From an uncultured Arenicella sp. (lineage in GTDB: Bacteria; Pseudomonadota; Gammaproteobacteria; Arenicellales; Arenicellaceae): DNA of 64,000 nucleotides. Position numbers and translations under genes: made by a program. Below the pieces are notes generated by a model. The model did no database searches. It saw only the letters and a program-made list of their open reading frames with translations, and was not told the DNA's origin. The stretch lies in assembly GCA_937974565.1 (NCBI GenBank), contig CALJWL010000037.1:62001-126000 (forward strand). Reading direction: 5' to 3'. Numbering within the stretch: position 1 is the stretch's first letter; each line of letters begins with the position of its first letter. Of this stretch, positions 54,336 to 63,963 are shown piece by piece.

Positions 54336-54965
54336 TTATTCATTGCTTTGCTCAGAGGCTTTTTGCTCAGTTGGGGTTTTGTTAACCGCATTAGGGTCAA
54401 AATCAGTAATCGTCGCCAACTTACGGAGAATTTTTAGCACCACTTCGTCTTCCATATCCTCAACCAAATCGGCTTCTTCTGATTCAGATTCAATTACGGC
54501 TTGTGGATCAAAATTATAACGGCGCGATTCTTTAACCTTTGCATTAGGACGAATTGCATTGCCGGCAATGTCTTTCAACATGTAACTTACATTAAAATTA
54601 ATGTTGTAACTGTTTACTTTACCGCGTTCATCCAAGGTACCAACCGTTCTGTTTGATTGTGCTTGGGTAATGTCTAAAATCGCATCAGCCGCTTGGGGGG
54701 TAATGGCCATAGTGGCACCCAGCTTAGTCAGACGCGATTCTAGCTTGTCTTTAAATGACCCCTCTGGCGCACTCAAATAAATATTCTTTAGGCCATCTGA
54801 CAAGGGTATGTTGCCACGCAAATGAAAGCCACAGGCCGTTAAGCTCATGGCCAGCATGGCCACAAGCGAAAAACGTACGGCATTGAAGCGAGGTTTTGCA
54901 AACACACCATTTTGATTGCGTTTGTTCACTAGTTTTGTCAAAAGAGTTGGCAACATGGTCAGCAC
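54336..54965 (-). CDS. lptE: LPS-assembly lipoprotein LptE
   Basis: Outer-membrane lipoprotein that plugs LptD for lipopolysaccharide insertion. The 209-residue precursor has an unusually long N-terminus before the hydrophobic core and lipobox MSLTAC near residue 45, directly followed by GFHLRGNIPLSDGLKNIYL, the family start. An in-frame ATG three codons downstream is also possible. The C-terminal tail is Glu/Asp-rich. It lies between leuS and holA. Confidence 0.94.
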   Translation of the reverse strand: MLTMLPTLLTKLVNKRNQNGVFAKPRFNAVRFSLVAMLAMSLTACGFHLRGNIPLSDGLKNIYLSAPEGSFKDKLESRLTKLGATMAITPQAADAILDITQAQSNRTVGTLDERGKVNSYNINFNVSYMLKDIAGNAIRPNAKVKESRRYNFDPQAVIESESEEADLVEDMEDEVVLKILRKLATITDFDPNAVNKTPTEQKASEQSNE

Positions 54966-55050
54966 CTTTTTATATTCTTATTCGTGTTGAAATACGGTTT
55001 ATTCTTTCACTTAATTATTCAATTCTATCGTATGCGCGGGGCACATGTGC

Positions 55051-57645
55051 CTAATTTGCAACAATATTAACCAGTTTATTAGGCACAACGATTATTTTTC
55101 GTATCGTAAGACCGTCTAGAAAGCGCTGTGCATTTTCATCAGCCTGTGCCAGTGCTTGAATTTCGTCTTTGCTAGCGGAGGCAGACACATCAAGTTTGGC
55201 ACGTAACTTCCCATTCACTTGGACCACATAAGTGATCTCATCTTTGATTAGGGCACTTTCATCAACGCTTATCCAGCCACTGTCGACCAAGTCGCCATCA
55301 GTGCCGTATTCTCCCCAAATATACTCAGCCAAGTGAGGGGTAACTGGAGTCAGTATCTTTAATAATGCATGGCAAGCTTCAGCTAATACAACCTCACCGT
55401 GGTCACCCATGCCGCTAAAATCGGCTTTCTCGATGGCGTTAGTCAACTCCATTGCCGCAGCTACCACGGTGTTAAACTGCTGTCGCTCGTAGTCAAATGT
55501 CGCGCGCTTCATAATCGTGTGAGTGGCCAAACGCAATTTTTTCGCTTCACTGTTGGCACCTTCAAGGTTACTCAGTGATTGCAAACGAGTCGATTTAAGA
55601 GAGGTCGCGTGTTTTTCAAACAAATTCCAAACCCGACGTAGAAACCTTGAGCCACCGGCAATAGCATCGTCATTCCACTCTAACGATTGTTCGGGCGGAG
55701 CAGCAAACATTGTGAACAGGCGCACCGTATCAGCACCGTATTTATCGATCATGCTTTGTGGGTCAACGCCGTTATTCTTGGATTTGGACATTTTTTCAAC
55801 GCCACCAACCACCACGGGCTGACCGTCGGTTTTCAACACGGCCCCCACCACATGACCCTTATCGTCCAATATTCGATCAACCTCATTAACGTTAAAAAAC
55901 TCACGTTTACCCGCATCGTGATCACGATAATAAGTCTCAGACGTCACCATGCCTTGCGTTAATAAACGCTTAAATGGCTCATCGGAATTCACCAAGCCAA
56001 CGTCACGCATCAACTTATGAAAAAAGCGTGCGTAGAGCAAGTGCATAACAGCGTGTTCAATGCCACCAATATATTGATCCGCGGGCAACCAATAATCAGC
56101 ACGCTGATCTAACATCGCTGTATCAAGGTTGGGACAACAGTAGCGTGCGTAGTACCAAGAGCTTTCGAAAAAGGTATCAAACGTGTCGGTCTCTCGCTGA
56201 GCAGGCTCACCGGTTTGCGGATGAAGCGTATCGATAAACGACGACATTTTTTTTATCGGTGAACCCACGCCGTCCATCACCACATCGGTTGGCAACTCGA
56301 TTGGAAATTCGGTGGCCGGTGCCGCGTTACCCTCAGCATCATAAACAAAAGGAATCGGGCACCCCCAATAACGCTGGCGCGAGACACCCCAATCACGTAA
56401 ACGATAGTTAATTTGCTCCTCGCCCTTATGATTGTCCGTTAGCCATTGGGTGATAGAGCGTTTGGCTTGCTCTGAAGTTTGGCCATTAAAATCACCGGAA
56501 TTTTTCAATACACCGTATTCGGTGTACGCGCCTTGCGATATATCTAACTCACCATCGTCGCACGGGTAGATGACCGGTGTAATATCGATGCCGTATTTGC
56601 TGGCAAACTCATGATCACGTTCATCGTGTGCAGGCACGGCCATCACCGCGCCCGTACCGTAGTTCATCAACACAAAGTTGGCACACCAAACCGGCACCGG
56701 CTCACCAGTCAGTGGGTGAGTTGCTTTAATATTCAAATCCAGACCAAGCTTTTCCATGGTTTCCATGTCAGCCTCAGCCGTGGAGCTTTGCGCACATTGC
56801 TTTCTAAACGCCGCGACATTTTCATTGGATTGCGATGCCTTGACGGCCAACGGGTGTTCAGCAGCAACCGCCAAATAGGTCACCCCGAAAATGGTGTCTG
56901 GGCGAGTCGTAAAGACTCTTAATGCCTCTTCGCCGTCAACTGAGAACTCAACTTCGGCACCAACCGACTTACCAATCCAGTTCCGCTGCATAGTTTTAAC
57001 CGCATCGGGCCAACCTTCCAGGTCGTCCAAACTGCTTAACAGCTCTTCAGCGTAATCGGTAATCTTAATGAACCACTGGGGGATTTTCTTTTTTTCCACC
57101 AACGCGCCCGAACGCCAACCTCGACCATCAATGACCTGCTCGTTGGCCAGCACGGTTTGATCGACTGGGTCCCAATTTACTTCGGATTCTTTTTTATAAA
57201 CCAAGCCTCGTTCATACAATTTAGTGAAAAACCATTGTTCCCATTTATAGTAATCTGGTTTACAGGTGGCCAACTCACGACTCCAATCGTAACTAAACCC
57301 TAAGCGCTTAAGTTGGCCCCGCATGTTTTCAATATTATCGTCGGTCCAGGATGCGGGGGCCGTCTTATTTTGAATAGCGGCGTTCTCCGCTGGCAAACCG
57401 AATGCGTCCCAACCCATAGGGTGCAAAACGTTTTTACCCAGCATGCGTTGATAGCGACTGATCACATCACCGATGGTGTAGTTACGCACGTGACCCATGT
57501 GCAACTTACCAGACGGGTAGGGAAACATTTCAAGGCAATAGAACTTTTCCTTATCACTGTCTTCAGTGACATTAAACACTTGATTGTCTTCCCAATATTG
57601 CTGGATTTGGGCTTCGATTTTGCTTGGTTTGTATTCGCTTTGCAT
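55051..57645 (-). CDS. leuS: Leucyl-tRNA synthetase
   Basis: Class I synthetase charging tRNA-Leu. The 864-residue protein has the HIGH-type motif [15 protein letters not shown] near residue 42, the editing domain ([20 protein letters not shown]), and KMSKSKNNG near residue 627. The C-terminal part ([20 protein letters not shown]) is complete. Length matches E. coli LeuS (860). Begins the leuS-lptE-holA block. Confidence 0.98.
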   Translation of the reverse strand: MQSEYKPSKIEAQIQQYWEDNQVFNVTEDSDKEKFYCLEMFPYPSGKLHMGHVRNYTIGDVISRYQRMLGKNVLHPMGWDAFGLPAENAAIQNKTAPASWTDDNIENMRGQLKRLGFSYDWSRELATCKPDYYKWEQWFFTKLYERGLVYKKESEVNWDPVDQTVLANEQVIDGRGWRSGALVEKKKIPQWFIKITDYAEELLSSLDDLEGWPDAVKTMQRNWIGKSVGAEVEFSVDGEEALRVFTTRPDTIFGVTYLAVAAEHPLAVKASQSNENVAAFRKQCAQSSTAEADMETMEKLGLDLNIKATHPLTGEPVPVWCANFVLMNYGTGAVMAVPAHDERDHEFASKYGIDITPVIYPCDDGELDISQGAYTEYGVLKNSGDFNGQTSEQAKRSITQWLTDNHKGEEQINYRLRDWGVSRQRYWGCPIPFVYDAEGNAAPATEFPIELPTDVVMDGVGSPIKKMSSFIDTLHPQTGEPAQRETDTFDTFFESSWYYARYCCPNLDTAMLDQRADYWLPADQYIGGIEHAVMHLLYARFFHKLMRDVGLVNSDEPFKRLLTQGMVTSETYYRDHDAGKREFFNVNEVDRILDDKGHVVGAVLKTDGQPVVVGGVEKMSKSKNNGVDPQSMIDKYGADTVRLFTMFAAPPEQSLEWNDDAIAGGSRFLRRVWNLFEKHATSLKSTRLQSLSNLEGANSEAKKLRLATHTIMKRATFDYERQQFNTVVAAAMELTNAIEKADFSGMGDHGEVVLAEACHALLKILTPVTPHLAEYIWGEYGTDGDLVDSGWISVDESALIKDEITYVVQVNGKLRAKLDVSASASKDEIQALAQADENAQRFLDGLTIRKIIVVPNKLVNIVAN

Positions 57646-57709
57646 TTCGTTAAATCGAGAAGGTTTTCTGGTTTGGTGTTGATTGAGGTTGGTTTGATGA
57701 CTCTGCGTT

Positions 57710-58135
57710 TTAGCAAGGCTGGCGTGTTAACGTACCTGCCTGTTGATAAATGGTTCGCAACATTGAGTGCAAGCCATTACTCCGAGTAGGGCTTAAATGG
57801 TCAGTAAAACCAATATCTTTAATAAAATCAGGCTTGGCATCCAATATGTCTTGTGGTTTTTGACCTGAATACACACGCAACACAATGGCCACTAGGCCTG
57901 AGACAATGGCGGCATCACTGATGCCGTCTATGAGCATTCGCTCGTTTTCTAAGCGCATATTTAACCACACTTGAGACTGACAACCTTGAATCTTGTTTTC
58001 TTCGGTTTTCCAACCTTCAGGAAAGTCGGGCAACTGCTTGCCCAAATCAATCACATATTCATAGCGCGCCATCCAATCATCAAATATTTCAAATTCGTCA
58101 ACCAGCTCTGCTTGTATCTCTTCAATCGTACTCAT
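57710..58135 (-). CDS. sufE: Cysteine desulfuration protein SufE
   Basis: Sulfur carrier that accepts persulfide from SufS for iron-sulfur cluster assembly. The 141-residue protein carries the acceptor Cys52 in [11 protein letters not shown], preceded by the family stretch [20 protein letters not shown] and followed by [19 protein letters not shown]. No sufS or other suf genes lie nearby; it sits alone between cysS and leuS, 33 bases after cysS and 64 bases before leuS. Confidence 0.93.
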   Translation of the reverse strand: MSTIEEIQAELVDEFEIFDDWMARYEYVIDLGKQLPDFPEGWKTEENKIQGCQSQVWLNMRLENERMLIDGISDAAIVSGLVAIVLRVYSGQKPQDILDAKPDFIKDIGFTDHLSPTRSNGLHSMLRTIYQQAGTLTRQPC

Positions 58136-58168
58136 ACTTATTCAGCGTTTATATACGCCATTAACGTG

Positions 58169-59542
58169 CTAACTTTCAATTCGCCATATGGTGCCATTAG
58201 CGCTGTCTTCCAGCACCACTTTTTTTGCGGACAAACGATCTCGAATTTCATCGGCTCTGGCCCAATTCTTATCCGCCTTAGCTTGCGCGCGCTCAACGAT
58301 CAACCGCTCAATTTCGTCCGCTTGCGCGGCATCGCGGTCACCAGAAAACCAAACCTCGGGGTCTTGTTGCAATAAACCCAACCACTGCCCACTTTGCATC
58401 ATTGCAGCTTTGATTGTGACTTGCTCATCAATTGACGTTGCTGTATTTGCTTGTTTTGCTAAGGCAAATAACTCGGCCAACGCTTTGGGCGTATTAAGAT
58501 CGTCCGACATGGCGTCATCAAACGCTCTCGGTATTTGATTGCCGATGTCCGATGGAACATCAACATCGACCATCTTACGCAGCGCACCGTACAATCGCTC
58601 TAAGCTACTTTTGGCCTGCTGAATGACATCGTCACTCCAATCCAACGGCGCACGATAGTGAGCAGACAACAAGATATAACGAATGACTTCACCTGGAATT
58701 TCCTTTGCCAAATCTTTTAGCAACAACACATTACCAAGAGACTTAGACATCTTCTCTTGGTTCATATTAATTAGACCGTTATGCAACCAGTAATTAACAA
58801 ACTTGGCACCGTGAGAACAAGTGGATTGCGCTCGCTCATTCTCGTGATGTGGAAACACCAAATCATTACCACCCCCGTGAATATCAATAGTATCGCCTAA
58901 GTGTTTTGCGGCCATCGCCGTGCATTCAATGTGCCAACCAGGGCGGCCACGCCCCCAAGGGCTATCCCAGCCTGGTTGATCATCGTCAGAGGGCTTCCAC
59001 AACACAAAATCGCCTGAGTCTTTTTTATAAGTCGCCACGTCCACTCTGGCTCCGGCCAACAACTCCTCGGGGTCACGCTTTGACAACTTACCGTAGTCAG
59101 AATAAGACGCCACACTGAACAACACGTGCCCTTGTGCTTCGTAGGCGTAACCACGATCTATCAGCGACTGAATTTCTTGATGTATCTCAGTCACGTGTTC
59201 GGTGACCTTTGGCTCAACGTCAACATCACGCACGCCAAGCACCGCCAGATCGTCGTGATAAGCTTGGGTAAATTTCTCGCTTATGTGCGCAATACTAACG
59301 CCCTGCTCAGCAGCAGCGGCATTAATTTTATCGTCAATGTCCGTAATATTTCGAACGTAGGTGACCTTTGGGTACTTTGCGCGCAGTACGCGAGCCAATA
59401 CATCAAATACCACCGGCGGACGAAAATTACCGATATGACAATAATTGTATACCGTTGGCCCACACACATACATGGTGACGTGTTCGGGGTTTATGGGCAC
59501 AAACTCGGTCTTAATTTTGGTTTCGGTGTTATAGAGCTTCAC
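58169..59542 (-). CDS. cysS: Cysteinyl-tRNA synthetase
   Basis: Class I synthetase charging tRNA-Cys. The 457-residue protein has GPTVYNYCHIGNFRP (HIGH motif and a zinc Cys) near residue 30, the zinc residues in GWHIECTAMAAKHLG and FPHHENERAQS, and KMSKSLGN near residue 266. The C-terminal anticodon domain is intact (WARADEIRDRL). Length close to E. coli CysS (461). Confidence 0.98.
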   Translation of the reverse strand: MKLYNTETKIKTEFVPINPEHVTMYVCGPTVYNYCHIGNFRPPVVFDVLARVLRAKYPKVTYVRNITDIDDKINAAAAEQGVSIAHISEKFTQAYHDDLAVLGVRDVDVEPKVTEHVTEIHQEIQSLIDRGYAYEAQGHVLFSVASYSDYGKLSKRDPEELLAGARVDVATYKKDSGDFVLWKPSDDDQPGWDSPWGRGRPGWHIECTAMAAKHLGDTIDIHGGGNDLVFPHHENERAQSTCSHGAKFVNYWLHNGLINMNQEKMSKSLGNVLLLKDLAKEIPGEVIRYILLSAHYRAPLDWSDDVIQQAKSSLERLYGALRKMVDVDVPSDIGNQIPRAFDDAMSDDLNTPKALAELFALAKQANTATSIDEQVTIKAAMMQSGQWLGLLQQDPEVWFSGDRDAAQADEIERLIVERAQAKADKNWARADEIRDRLSAKKVVLEDSANGTIWRIES

Positions 59543-59683
59543 GGTAATACAATCGCGCGATGTCCGCGTATAAGTTTGTCTATGCTAACGGGCGATTGTA
59601 CCAAGCTTTGAAAGGCTTTACGCCTGCTGATTACTTATTTAGTGGGCAAAAACACCCTCATCAAGCATTAAGTGAACCATTAA

Positions 59684-61927
59684 CTATTGGCGCCAGCGTA
59701 CGGTTGCCATTATCAAGGCTTCGTCATCGTGATCACTCACGTGATTGGGATCTGAACGGTAACTGATAAAACCGCCCAATTCTAAATGTTCACTGAGCAT
59801 GGTGCGGTAATAAGCCTCAACGCTTCTCTCTGTGGCATTGGTATCAGAGAGGTTAACTCGCTCCGTATCAAACCGCACATCACCATTCGCAAATCGACCA
59901 ATTGGAATGGAGTAATTAAGTGAGCCTTCTCGAATCTTCAATGGCTGTGAAAACGCCACCCCCATTTGATCTTGTCGGCGAAACACGTTATTCCCAATCG
60001 CGCCAACGCTATACCAGTCGCTGCGAAGAGTTGAAAAGTCAGTTAGCAAACTGTCAGCGATGGCGTCAACCTGAGTCCGCCCGATGCCGTAATTGGCAAC
60101 CACATTAAACTTATCGTTCAACTGCATTGTGCCCGTTAGGTTCATCGCGTAAGTGGTGGCGCTTTTTACACCAAACACACCTCCGGCGGCGCTGCCCAAT
60201 ACGCCGCCTTTTTCTTCAAGCTGACCGATTTGCAGTTTCAGATTTTTATTGTCATTAAACTGATACGCGCCTTCAAAAATAGAGGATACGGACTCTTGTT
60301 CGTATTGATTATTACCCGCGGCCGCGGACACCAAACCGAGTTTAAAATGGGTATTACTGATGACTCTAGGAGAGTAATTAAGGCTCAACGTTTCGGCTTG
60401 TGCGTTAAACCCTGATAACACTGAACCAAATGATTGGCCTGTGATAAACGACGAGCGCCCAAAATAGTGATTATCAACCGTCTCACTCAGCCCTGAGAAC
60501 TCCTGCCTCGGATTGACTTTATAACCCGCATTCAGCTCAACGGTTTGACTAAGATGACTGCGCAACCCCATGGACACATTCACCCGCTCATCAGCAAAGG
60601 CTTTATCGTCTGGCCCCGAAAAATATTTAATCATATCCTCACGTGGGTCAGTTTGAGTAATGGCTGAAAAGGCGACTTGAGTGTTAATTGTTGGTAGATA
60701 GACGCTATCGGATACGCCCGTTTGCTCCAATGAATGAAAGAACTGGTTTAAGTGTAATGCTTGGTCGTTAATCTCAACATGATCATTCAAGTCAATAACG
60801 AAACCACGACCATAAGCGTCAAGCACCAATGTTTTCTCTAATTTATCGGACGGTTTACGCAATAACAACAAAGCACCCGCAAGGGCACCACCCAATAGCA
60901 GGGCTCCGCCACCGCCACCGCCACCGCCACCACCACTAACTGGCTCGGGTGTCGATGGTGTTGTCGGAGTCACGGGGGTGGGCACTGTCGGTGTGCCTAT
61001 GACATTATTAAGTACTTGTTGCGCACTTAAAATAACGCCCCTGCCATATTCGGCATCAGTGCCGACTGCGCCACGGTCTTCAGCTGAGCGCAAGATCACA
61101 TCAACAACTTGAGCAGCTGTTAAGTTTGGGTTTTGCATTAAAACCGCGCCCGCGATACCAGAAATTCTTGCCGTAGCCCAAGATGTGCCACCTAATTCAG
61201 CGTCCGTTGTAGGCAAACCAATCGCCGCTACGTATTTGTCTTGCGTGATGCCCGCACGATTGGAGGTGGCCAAAAGGTCACCATTGATATCCGTAGCGCC
61301 AACAACAATGGCACCATCAAGATTAAAGTGAGCTTGTGATAACGCATTTGGGTTGTCTGCACTTTCATTGCCCGCCAAAATAGCAACCACCTTATTGGCC
61401 GCAACCAAACCTGAGACCAAAGGGGCGGGCGTGTCTCTTATTCCGGATGTGCCCCACGTAAAACCAACAACCCTAACCTCACTGCGGCCCATAATGTCAT
61501 TCAATGCCAAGTCTCTGGCAACGGTAACCTGACTTTCATTCGACGAAGCCGGCGACACCCCGTCCGTTATTACAAAGGGGACTATTTCACCAGAAAACGC
61601 CTCGGTAATAACCCGTGCTGACACCGTACCATGACCCTCGCCTTCTCGATCAGACACATCGCTTGTATCAGACGTGTTACTAAAATAATTAAATCCACCA
61701 ACAATATTAAACCCTCTTGTCGGGTCAACACCGGAATCAAGTATCGCCACTTGCTGGGCATAAGCGTCGCCGACAGTGCCTATAAATAGTGTTGCAGAAC
61801 AACTCAGCACGGCGGCTAAATTGCGGGCCACGTTACTGGGCACCAAACGACTTTTGGGTGTACCTATCGGAGAGGTTTCAACGTCGACTTTAGTAGAGCC
61901 ATACTGATCAGTTTTGGATTTTGACAT
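59684..61927 (-). CDS. Subtilisin-like (S8) protease with autotransporter-like C-terminus
   Basis: A 747-residue exported protein. A 37-residue n-region precedes the hydrophobic core (about residues 38-57) and cleavage near DAYAQQ, a long signal like those of autotransporters. The S8 domain (about 58-315) has the triad Asp64 (AILDSGVD), His99 (GEGHGT) and Ser249 (GGTSWA), with oxyanion Asn187 (AGNES). A Pro/Thr linker follows, then a run of ten glycines and a short hydrophobic stretch (about 340-360). About 380 residues of amphipathic strand-like sequence then run to the C-terminus (FKLGLVSAAAGNNQYEQESV, ATVRWRQ), probably an outer-membrane barrel. The last residue is Gln, not the usual aromatic residue. 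It lies 141 bases upstream of cysS but is probably transcribed alone. Confidence 0.85.
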   Translation of the reverse strand: MSKSKTDQYGSTKVDVETSPIGTPKSRLVPSNVARNLAAVLSCSATLFIGTVGDAYAQQVAILDSGVDPTRGFNIVGGFNYFSNTSDTSDVSDREGEGHGTVSARVITEAFSGEIVPFVITDGVSPASSNESQVTVARDLALNDIMGRSEVRVVGFTWGTSGIRDTPAPLVSGLVAANKVVAILAGNESADNPNALSQAHFNLDGAIVVGATDINGDLLATSNRAGITQDKYVAAIGLPTTDAELGGTSWATARISGIAGAVLMQNPNLTAAQVVDVILRSAEDRGAVGTDAEYGRGVILSAQQVLNNVIGTPTVPTPVTPTTPSTPEPVSGGGGGGGGGGALLLGGALAGALLLLRKPSDKLEKTLVLDAYGRGFVIDLNDHVEINDQALHLNQFFHSLEQTGVSDSVYLPTINTQVAFSAITQTDPREDMIKYFSGPDDKAFADERVNVSMGLRSHLSQTVELNAGYKVNPRQEFSGLSETVDNHYFGRSSFITGQSFGSVLSGFNAQAETLSLNYSPRVISNTHFKLGLVSAAAGNNQYEQESVSSIFEGAYQFNDNKNLKLQIGQLEEKGGVLGSAAGGVFGVKSATTYAMNLTGTMQLNDKFNVVANYGIGRTQVDAIADSLLTDFSTLRSDWYSVGAIGNNVFRRQDQMGVAFSQPLKIREGSLNYSIPIGRFANGDVRFDTERVNLSDTNATERSVEAYYRTMLSEHLELGGFISYRSDPNHVSDHDDEALIMATVRWRQ

Positions 61928-62167
61928 AGGGCATTAGACACTGTTGGATAGCAGTTAGATAGGGTAAATCATAACGATATATTTAAAGATTATAGTTTAT
62001 TCATTTAGGCCACAAGACCTGCGCTTTAAAACATCAAAAAAGCAAGAATGCTAAGCACGGAGGACTGACAATCCATATAATAGAAAAGGGTTCACAAGTG
62101 ACAAGCCTCTAATGGGCGACCAACAAAGTTGCCACTCCTTAGCGATGCATCCCTGAAAACAGTCGCC

Positions 62168-62683
62168 TCAACGGCCCAGTGCGCCAGAAAAATAATTTCG
62201 TTCACGTTTAAATAAAAACCGCAAACCAATAATCGTTATCACCAAGAACACAAACACCATCCACTCAGGCATGCTGAAACTCAACCATGTCCATTGAACT
62301 TCTGCGCACTCCCCACTGCCTTGAAATACCGTGCTTATGACCTGTGATAAAGGAAAAACATCCAACATAAACGCCAAATCAGGGCCACACTCCGGCACTT
62401 TATCTTCCGGTAAATGTTGCAACCAAACTTGACGACCGGCAATCGCCAAACCCAGCCCCGAAGAGAGCGTGGCACCAAAAGCGATAAACTTTGCAAACAC
62501 CTTGCCAGGCAAAAACACCACCCCTAGCAAGCAAAACGCAGCCACCCCAATCAACGCCGCGCGCTGAAACATGCACAAGGGGCACGGAGCCAACCCTAGG
62601 TGTTGTTGGAAATAAAAGTAAGCGATCGCAACCAGAGCCAAACTACCCAACAAACCAAACCAATACCAACCTTTTGCAATCAA
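62168..62683 (-). CDS. dsbB: Disulfide bond formation protein DsbB
   Basis: Inner-membrane quinone oxidoreductase that reoxidises DsbA. The 171-residue protein has four predicted helices and both cysteine pairs: APCPLCMFQR in the first periplasmic loop region, and two further cysteines in VPECGPDLAFML and GSGECAEVQW. Divergent from the OmpA-type gene, with a CRP-like site about 50 bases upstream of its start. Confidence 0.95.
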   Translation of the reverse strand: MIAKGWYWFGLLGSLALVAIAYFYFQQHLGLAPCPLCMFQRAALIGVAAFCLLGVVFLPGKVFAKFIAFGATLSSGLGLAIAGRQVWLQHLPEDKVPECGPDLAFMLDVFPLSQVISTVFQGSGECAEVQWTWLSFSMPEWMVFVFLVITIIGLRFLFKRERNYFSGALGR

Positions 62684-62734
62684 TGTGTTCTCCGATTGTT
62701 GTTCATAGCGATAGATTGCGAGAGTGAGAATATT

Positions 62735-62751
62735 TTGTGACCTAAGTCACG
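62735..62751. promoter_or_regulatory. CRP-like binding site upstream of dsbB
   Basis: The sequence TGTGACCTAAGTCACG at 62736-62751 matches the CRP/Vfr consensus TGTGA-N6-TCACA at nine of ten conserved positions and contains the perfect inverted repeat GTGAC/GTCAC. It lies about 50 bases upstream of the dsbB start and 240 bases from the OmpA-type gene. Which gene it controls is unknown. Confidence 0.45.
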
Positions 62752-62917
62752 ATGACCAAAAAGTATACACCAAGATACCTCTTAGCGTGGTTTTTGCTGA
62801 GCAACACCATCTAAATGACATAACTTATTTCCATATACGGTACAAAAAACAGCGTTGTTGGACATATTATTAAAGAATTGATGGTTTAATCCAAGGGGAC
62901 AGTGAACAACCGATTCC

Positions 62918-62931
62918 TTAATCATGATTAA
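62918..62931. promoter_or_regulatory. 14-bp perfect palindrome upstream of the OmpA-type gene
   Basis: TTAATCATGATTAA reads the same on both strands and lies about 63 bases before the OmpA-type lipoprotein start, where an operator for a dimeric regulator could sit. No matching known consensus can be named with confidence. Confidence 0.35.
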
Positions 62932-62993
62932 TCTTATGTTCAGCTTAATTCTCTTAGGATAGCGCTATCACAACCTTTTCTGACTTAACCAAC

Positions 62994-63674
62994 ATGAAAC
63001 CAACTTACTCAAACGCCCTCAGACCCATTATTATCGCTACTTGCGCGGCACTTACTTTAAGCGCCTGCACCACCATCAATCCCTACACCAATGAAAAGCA
63101 AACCAGCAAAGCCACAATAGGCGCAGCAACCGGAGCAATCGCCGGCGCTGTGGTTGGTCTGATCAGCGGTGACAACAGCCGAGAACGCCGCAAACGCGCT
63201 TTGCGTGGCGCAGGTTTGGGAGCATTAACCGGCGGGGCCGTTGGCTATTACATGGACGTGCAAGAAGCGAAGTTAAGACAAACGTTACAAGGTACGGGTG
63301 TCAGTGTCACGCGCCAAGGTGACAACATTATCCTCAATATGCCTTCCAACATCACATTTGGCGTGGACAGTGCCGCCATTAATGGTCGTTTTTTTGACGT
63401 TCTTAATTCGGTTAATATCGTACTCAAAGAACACAATAAAACATTGATCGAAGTAATGGGCCATACAGACAGCACCGGAAGCCACTCGCACAACCAAGCA
63501 CTTTCAGAACGCCGCGCAGAGTCGGTGGCTGCTTATTTTCGCAGCCGGGGGATCAAACCATTGAGGCTGGCCACCTATGGGCATGGCGAAGACTACCCGA
63601 TTGCCAACAATCAATACGAATCTGGTCGTAAACTAAATCGTCGGGTTGAAATTGCGTTGGTGCCGATTACTTAA
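62994..63674 (+). CDS. OmpA-family lipoprotein with glycine zipper (YiaD-like)
   Basis: A 226-residue precursor with lipobox LTLSAC (Cys25), so anchored in the outer membrane. Two glycine-zipper stretches follow (ATIGAATGAIAGAVVGLISG and GAGLGALTGGAVGYYMD), as in YiaD-type proteins. The C-terminal OmpA-like domain binds peptidoglycan: ITFGVDSAAINGRFF, then EVMGHTDSTGSHSHNQALSE with the Asp and Arg (ERRAESVAAYF) expected to contact diaminopimelate. It is a lone gene read divergently from dsbB. Confidence 0.93.
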   Translation: MKPTYSNALRPIIIATCAALTLSACTTINPYTNEKQTSKATIGAATGAIAGAVVGLISGDNSRERRKRALRGAGLGALTGGAVGYYMDVQEAKLRQTLQGTGVSVTRQGDNIILNMPSNITFGVDSAAINGRFFDVLNSVNIVLKEHNKTLIEVMGHTDSTGSHSHNQALSERRAESVAAYFRSRGIKPLRLATYGHGEDYPIANNQYESGRKLNRRVEIALVPIT

Positions 63675-63690
63675 AACTTAAAGTTTTTTT
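63673..63690 (+). terminator. Weak terminator after the OmpA-type gene
   Basis: AAAACT and AGTTTT pair around TAA right at the stop codon and run into a seven-T tract on the plus strand. The stem is short and AT-rich, so efficiency is doubtful. Confidence 0.4.
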
Positions 63691-63963
63691 GGGGAGGAGT
63701 ACATTTACCACAACAGCTTAGTCTGAAACGTACGTCAGGCACTTACCTATTGCGCCTGCCTCCCTGCTATGCAAGACATTCATGGCAACACCCACTGGGC
63801 AACAAACCCGGGCGCAAGGAAATTCACCAGCAACAGAAGCCATTTTGCTAAAAAGTGGCAGAATGCCTCTGAAACTCAATAAAAAACGATTTTTTAACCG
63901 TATCACCAAATAAGTTGAACTGGGTATATTCGATTTTTTGCCTCCCTGCGGTACACTCGCGAC

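Larger units (their letters stand above)
62684..62993. other. Divergent intergenic region between dsbB and the OmpA-type gene
   Basis: 310 bases with no supportable gene. It carries the CRP-like site and the 14-bp palindrome listed separately; promoters for both flanking genes should lie here, though their -35/-10 boxes are not clear. Confidence 0.5.

Noticed and set aside
63718-63909. Small minus-strand gene downstream of the OmpA-type lipoprotein
   Set aside because: 63-codon frame with no ribosome binding site, no recognisable motif and no operon context.
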